From NCBI RefSeq assembly GCF_014705655.1, contig NZ_JACXIY010000033.1:1-64000 (forward strand): a stretch of DNA of 64,000 bases, written 5' to 3'. The notes beneath the pieces were generated by a model, which was not told the DNA's origin, searched no databases, and saw only the letters and a program-made list of their open reading frames with translations. Below are positions 60,597 to 64,000 of this stretch, piece by piece. The DNA comes from Paenibacillus arenilitoris. GTDB taxonomy: Bacteria > Bacillota > Bacilli > Paenibacillales > Paenibacillaceae. The position numbers were made by a program, and so were the translations under genes. Each line of letters starts with the position of its first letter. Within the stretch, counting starts at the first letter, position 1.

Positions 60597-61400
60597 ATGA
60601 TGAAAAATTCAACAATTATCGGTCTTGTGCTTGGTCTAGTCGCTGTATTGGGAGGGATGGTATTAAAAGGGGCACACCTCTCGTCTCTTATAAATCCCGC
60701 TGCATATATGATCATTATTTTGGGCACGGTCGCCTCCGTCATGATCGCCTTTCCGATGTCCGAGCTTTCGAAGGTGCCGAAGCTGTTCAAAATGGTGTTC
60801 AGCGGGCAAAAGCTGCCGCAGCGCGACGAGCTGATCGAACGCTTCATGGAATGGGCTTCGATCACCCGCCGCGAAGGCCTTCTCGCCCTTGAAGCGAAGG
60901 TCGACGAAATCGAGGACGACTTCCTCCGCAACGGCATGCGCATGATCATCGACGGCAACGACCAGGACTTCGTCCGCGACGTGCTGCTCGAGGATATCGC
61001 CGCCACGGAAGACCGCCATAAGGCGGGGGCGCTTATTTTCACGCAGGCGGGCACTTACGCCCCTACGCTCGGGGTTCTCGGGGCGGTCGTCGGCCTCGTC
61101 GCCGCGCTGGCGGAGATGAGCGACATGACGAAGCTCGCCCACGCGATTGCCGGCGCGTTCATCGCGACGCTGCTCGGTATATTTACAGGTTATGTCTTGT
61201 GGCATCCGATTGCCAACAAGCTGAAGCGTATGTCCAAGCAGGAAATTCAAATCCGCCTCATGATGGTCGAAGGGCTGCTGTCCATCCAATCCGGCGTATC
61301 GACGATCGCGATCAACCAGAAGCTGTCGGTATTCCTGACGCCGACGGAACGGGTGAAGATGAGGGAGAAGGAGGAGGCTCCGGTTGAGCAAAAAACATAG
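60597..61400 (+). CDS. motA: Flagellar motor stator protein MotA
   Basis: Proton- or sodium-channel stator subunit that turns the flagellar motor. 267 residues, four membrane spans: IGLVLGLVAVLGGMVLKGAH, AAYMIIILGTVASVMIAFPM, then the cytoplasmic loop with rotor-contact Arg/Glu (FMEWASITRREGLLALEAKV), and the two last spans GTYAPTLGVLGAVVGLVAAL and IAGAFIATLLGIFTGYVLWH. ATG 60597 is followed in frame by a second ATG. The gene overlaps motB by 17 nt, so the pair is coupled. Whether it uses H+ (MotAB) or Na+ (MotPS) cannot be settled from sequence. Confidence 0.95.
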   Translation: MMKNSTIIGLVLGLVAVLGGMVLKGAHLSSLINPAAYMIIILGTVASVMIAFPMSELSKVPKLFKMVFSGQKLPQRDELIERFMEWASITRREGLLALEAKVDEIEDDFLRNGMRMIIDGNDQDFVRDVLLEDIAATEDRHKAGALIFTQAGTYAPTLGVLGAVVGLVAALAEMSDMTKLAHAIAGAFIATLLGIFTGYVLWHPIANKLKRMSKQEIQIRLMMVEGLLSIQSGVSTIAINQKLSVFLTPTERVKMREKEEAPVEQKT

Positions 61401-62205
61401 ACACGAGGAACACGAGGAACACGTCGACGAATCCTGGCTCATCCCTTATGCCGACTTGCTTACGCTCCTGCTCGCGCTCTTTATCGTTCTGTACGCCATG
61501 AATTCCGTCGACGTGAAGAAGTTCGAGGAAATGTCCAGAGCGTTCAGCATCGCGCTTAACAGCGGAAGCGGCGTGTTGGACCAGTCCACGATCGTGAGGA
61601 TCGGCGAGGATGAGGGCAAGAAGCGCAAGGAGGAAGGCAGCAACGAGGACAAGCAGGACCAGAGTACGGAAGAGCAAGCGCTCGAAGCGCTGAAGCGGAA
61701 GGAGCAGCAGGATCTGGAGCAGCTCAAGAAGCAGATCGACGCCTATATCGAGAAGAACGGCCTCACGAGCGACCTCGAGACCAAGCTTAATCTGTCGCAG
61801 CTCATGATCACGATCAGCGACAACGCCCTGTTCGCTCCGGCCCAAGCGACCGTGAAGCCGGAGTCGAGGGAGCTTGCCGTCGCCATCGGCAAAATGCTGG
61901 AGAAATATCCGGATTACGAGGTCATCATCTCCGGGCATACGGACAACAAGCCGATCTCGACCGTCTTCTTCAAGTCGAACTGGGATCTCAGCTCGATGCG
62001 GGCGATCCGCTTCCTGGACATTCTGCTCGAGAACAAGCAGCTGAAGCCGGAGCGCTTCAGCGCGATCGGCTACGGCGAATACCGTCCGGTAGCCGACAAC
62101 AAAACCGAGGAAGGCCGGGCCAAAAACCGCCGCGTCGAGGTGTCGATCATGCATACGTACGTCGATCCAAGCAATGGGCAGCAGCTTTCCGTTCCGAAGG
62201 AATAG
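61384..62205 (+). CDS. motB: Flagellar motor stator protein MotB
   Basis: Stator partner anchoring the ring to peptidoglycan. 273 residues from TTG 61384, behind GGAGGAGG at normal spacing. A His/Glu-rich start precedes the single span (LIPYADLLTLLLALFIVLYA) with the ion-carrying Asp24 in PYAD. A Lys/Glu/Gln-rich coiled-coil linker (about 75-125, EGKKRKEEGSNEDKQDQSTE) follows, then the OmpA-like domain with VIISGHTDNKPIS, NWDLSSMRAIRFLDIL, and GYGEYRPVADNKTEEGRAKN (the NRRVEV signature). Ends at a bidirectional terminator. Confidence 0.95.
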   Translation: MSKKHRHEEHEEHVDESWLIPYADLLTLLLALFIVLYAMNSVDVKKFEEMSRAFSIALNSGSGVLDQSTIVRIGEDEGKKRKEEGSNEDKQDQSTEEQALEALKRKEQQDLEQLKKQIDAYIEKNGLTSDLETKLNLSQLMITISDNALFAPAQATVKPESRELAVAIGKMLEKYPDYEVIISGHTDNKPISTVFFKSNWDLSSMRAIRFLDILLENKQLKPERFSAIGYGEYRPVADNKTEEGRAKNRRVEVSIMHTYVDPSNGQQLSVPKE

Positions 62206-62222
62206 GCTAGCCTTTCCTATGC

Positions 62223-62269
62223 AAAAATCCCCATGTTCGCGAGCCGCCGCGACGAACATGGGGATTTTT
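62223..62269. terminator. Bidirectional terminator between motB and rluF
   Basis: AAAAATCCCCATGTTCG (62223-62239) with CGAACATGGGGATTTTT (62253-62269): 17-bp perfect stem with A- and T-runs on the two sides, serving motAB and the convergent pseudouridine synthase gene. Confidence 0.95.
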
Positions 62270-62283
62270 ATGCTTCGCGCCGG

Positions 62284-62985
62284 TCATACCGGCTTATAAT
62301 CCAATTGCTTGAACAGCACGTCCTTCTCTTCCTCCGTCAGGTCGCGCCACGCGCCGATGCGGAGCCCGCCCAGGCGGATGTTCATGATCCGCTGCCGCTG
62401 CAGCTTCCTGACATGGTAACCGAACGCCTCGCACATCCGGCGGATTTGCCGGTTCCGCCCTTCCGTCAGGACGATGCGGAATACGCGGTCGCTCATCCTC
62501 GTCACGACGCACGGCAGCGTCATGCTGCCGAGAATGCGGACGCCGCTTGCCATGCCCTGCAGAAATTCGGCCGTTACCGGCCGGTCCACCGTCACGACGT
62601 ATTCCTTCTCGTGCTTGCCCTCCGACCGGAGAATCGGGTTGACGATATCGCCGTCGTTCGTAAGCAGGATCAAGCCCTCCGAATCCTTGTCCAACCGTCC
62701 GATGGGGAAGATGCGCTCGGAATGCCCGACGAAATCGACGATATTGCCCTTCACGTGAAGTTCCGTCGTGCTCGTAATGCCTACCGGCTTGTTAAGCGCA
62801 ATGTAGACATGCCGCTTCTGCTCGCCGATCCGCTTGCCGTCGATCCGGACGTCGTCCCCCGTCTCGGCCTGGCTGCCGAGCTGCGCGATAGTCCCGTTAA
62901 TCGTGACGCGTCCGCTATCGACCAGCTTGTCCGCCTCGCGTCTGGAACAGTAGCCCGTCTCGCTAATAAACTTATTGATTCTCAC
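62284..62985 (-). CDS. rluF: rRNA pseudouridine synthase, RluF type
   Basis: Isomerises uridine in 23S rRNA (E. coli RluF: U2604). 233 residues. N-terminal S4 domain (MRINKFISETGYCSRREADK, KLVDSGRVTINGTIAQLGSQ), then the RsuA-family catalytic fold with Asp in PIGRLDKDSEGLILLTNDGD. ELHVKGNIVDFVGHSERIFP and EGKHEKEYVVTVDRP are closest to RluF rather than RsuA or RluB. Normal length; ATG 62985 preceded by a weak site. Stands alone, convergent to motAB. Confidence 0.92.
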   Translation of the reverse strand: MRINKFISETGYCSRREADKLVDSGRVTINGTIAQLGSQAETGDDVRIDGKRIGEQKRHVYIALNKPVGITSTTELHVKGNIVDFVGHSERIFPIGRLDKDSEGLILLTNDGDIVNPILRSEGKHEKEYVVTVDRPVTAEFLQGMASGVRILGSMTLPCVVTRMSDRVFRIVLTEGRNRQIRRMCEAFGYHVRKLQRQRIMNIRLGGLRIGAWRDLTEEEKDVLFKQLDYKPV

Positions 62986-63154
62986 AACCGTTTCACCCCG
63001 CGTACGTTGTATCCGTATCCTACCCTATTATAGGATAATCTACAACCCGGGAACGCTTCGACATTGAGGATGAATCGTTTCGATATCAAGCCGCAAGCAG
63101 AGACCGCAACCGCCGCCGCGCCGGGCAGGCGGTCTCTCTCGTCTGCCGATTGCT

Positions 63155-64000
63155 CTACGTCATTTTTTTGACGGAATCCCGCAAAACCAGCTTCGTCGGA
63201 AATTTATAATAGTTGTCCACTTCTTTGCCTTCTAGCATTTGGAAGATCAAGTGGGCGGCCAGCGCCCCGCGCTCGTACTTCGGCTGCATGATCGTCGACA
63301 GCGCGGGCCGGACGTACTGCGCGAGCTCGATGTCGTCAAAGCCGATGACCGATACGTCTTCCGGCACGCCGATGCCGTGCTCCCGGAAGGCGCCGAGCCC
63401 GCCGATCGCCATCTCGTCGTTGGCGTACATAATGGCGGTAGGCAAATTGCCCTGCGCGATCAGCATTTTGGTCATGCTGTAGCCGTTATCCCGGTCGAAC
63501 TTGCCGAATGGATGCAGCCGGCTTCGGCCGTCGAGCCCGTGCTTCCGTAATGCGCTTTCATACCCGCGAAGCCGCATCGCGTGAATACCGCCGATGGCCT
63601 TGCCGCTAATATAGGCGATTTCCCGGTGACCCTGCTCGATCAAATATTCCGCCGCCCGGTGAGTGCCCTCTTCATTGTCGACCTCGATGCTGACGACGTA
63701 TTCGCTGTCGAGCACCCGGTCAAGAAGGATGATCGGGAATTCCTTCCTGGACGACATCGCGATAATCTCTTCGCTTATATTATGCGCCAGCACGATGGCG
63801 CCGTCGACCCGCTTCTCCGTCAGAAACTTGATCGCCGTGGACGATTCTTCGCCGACCGAGCTGCAAGCCAGCAAGTCGTAGCCCTTGGACAGCGTGACGT
63901 CCTGTATGCCCTTCACGAGCTCCGCGTAATAAGGGCCGGCCAAGTCCGTTACGATGATGGCGATCGTGCGCGTGCTGCTCCGCTTCAAGTCGGAGGCGAG
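63155..64000 (-). CDS. LacI-family transcriptional regulator, N-terminus missing
   Basis: The frame stays open to the right edge, so the 5' part (including the DNA-binding helix-turn-helix, about 55-60 residues) is outside; 281 codons are visible. The sugar-binding domain begins TRTIAIIVTDLAGPYYAELV, with ILLDRVLDSEYVVSIEVDNE, YISGKAIGGIHAMRLRGYES, AIMYANDEMAIGGLGAFREH, SVIGFDDIELAQYVRPALST and the dimer-end LRDSVKKM. The regulated genes should lie to the right or nearby, but no sugar gene is adjacent in this window. A hairpin AGACCGC/GCGGTCT (63101-63135) follows its stop without a T-run. Confidence 0.9.
   Translation of the reverse strand, partial: LASDLKRSSTRTIAIIVTDLAGPYYAELVKGIQDVTLSKGYDLLACSSVGEESSTAIKFLTEKRVDGAIVLAHNISEEIIAMSSRKEFPIILLDRVLDSEYVVSIEVDNEEGTHRAAEYLIEQGHREIAYISGKAIGGIHAMRLRGYESALRKHGLDGRSRLHPFGKFDRDNGYSMTKMLIAQGNLPTAIMYANDEMAIGGLGAFREHGIGVPEDVSVIGFDDIELAQYVRPALSTIMQPKYERGALAAHLIFQMLEGKEVDNYYKFPTKLVLRDSVKKMT

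Overview
The window comes from a G+C-rich, endospore-forming, motile member of the Paenibacillaceae (Paenibacillus/Cohnella type). The evidence is the Bacillus-like order bofA–yaaL–recR–yaaK–dnaX–SRP RNA beside an rRNA operon leader, the sporulation genes bofA, spo0F, a YjcZ-type peptide and a YhcN-type lipoprotein, the Firmicutes delta subunit of RNA polymerase, a long (Bacillus-type) SRP RNA, a c-di-AMP riboswitch, SLH-domain surface proteins, strong AGGAGG-type ribosome binding sites and frequent TTG starts. Nearly all genes are chromosomal housekeeping genes; no phage, plasmid, CRISPR or insertion sequence was found.

Layout. 1-4.3 kb (minus): rRNA operon promoter and leader running off the left edge, then bofA, yaaL, recR, yaaK, dnaX and SRP RNA. 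4.3-13.4 kb (minus): YhcN-like lipoprotein, rpmE, an uncharacterised radical SAM protein, rho, murA, fba, spo0F, pyrG, rpoE, with clear intrinsic terminators. 13.7-20 kb: a subtilisin-family protease (plus), then argS, ywiB, a DNA glycosylase and a LysM-anchored 5'-nucleotidase (minus). 20.2-30.5 kb (minus): a galactoside-use locus with YesN/YesM-type two-component system, sugar-binding lipoprotein, two permeases and a GH2 beta-galactosidase; a duplicated structured non-coding element lies between the permeases and lacZ. 30.6-34.7 kb: speE-speB and a divergent class A penicillin-binding protein. 35-41.5 kb: small membrane protein, SLH/polysaccharide deacetylase, and the qoxABCD terminal quinol oxidase operon. 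41.6-45.3 kb: a tandem GNAT protein, then a lower-G+C patch with a phosphotransferase, an unknown exported protein, a YjcZ-type peptide and a small basic protein. 45.4-48.4 kb (minus): an ECF sigma factor, its anti-sigma factor and two membrane proteins in one overlapping operon. 48.6-58 kb: MFS transporter, VOC protein, thioredoxin-fold protein, YwhD, an M1 peptidase with a membrane partner, a c-di-AMP riboswitch in front of an NlpC/P60 hydrolase, and a photolyase. 58-64 kb: second MFS transporter, GNAT, motAB behind a sigma-D-like promoter, a RluF-type pseudouridine synthase, and a LacI-family regulator cut by the right edge.

The observations most worth following up are: (i) two genes, including the ECF sigma factor, whose only well-placed start codon appears to be ATT; (ii) the tandem 166-bp foldable repeat beside lacZ; (iii) four degenerate, palindromic ~26-nt units spaced 51-63 bp apart at 57.9-58.1 kb; (iv) a c-di-AMP aptamer that abuts the ribosome binding site with no space for a terminator; (v) an rpmE terminator whose 3' arm is also the ribosome binding site of the next gene; and (vi) the four-gene ECF sigma operon with triple-repeat membrane protein. 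No wholly new multi-gene system could be demonstrated; the ECF operon is the best candidate for an undescribed signalling module.
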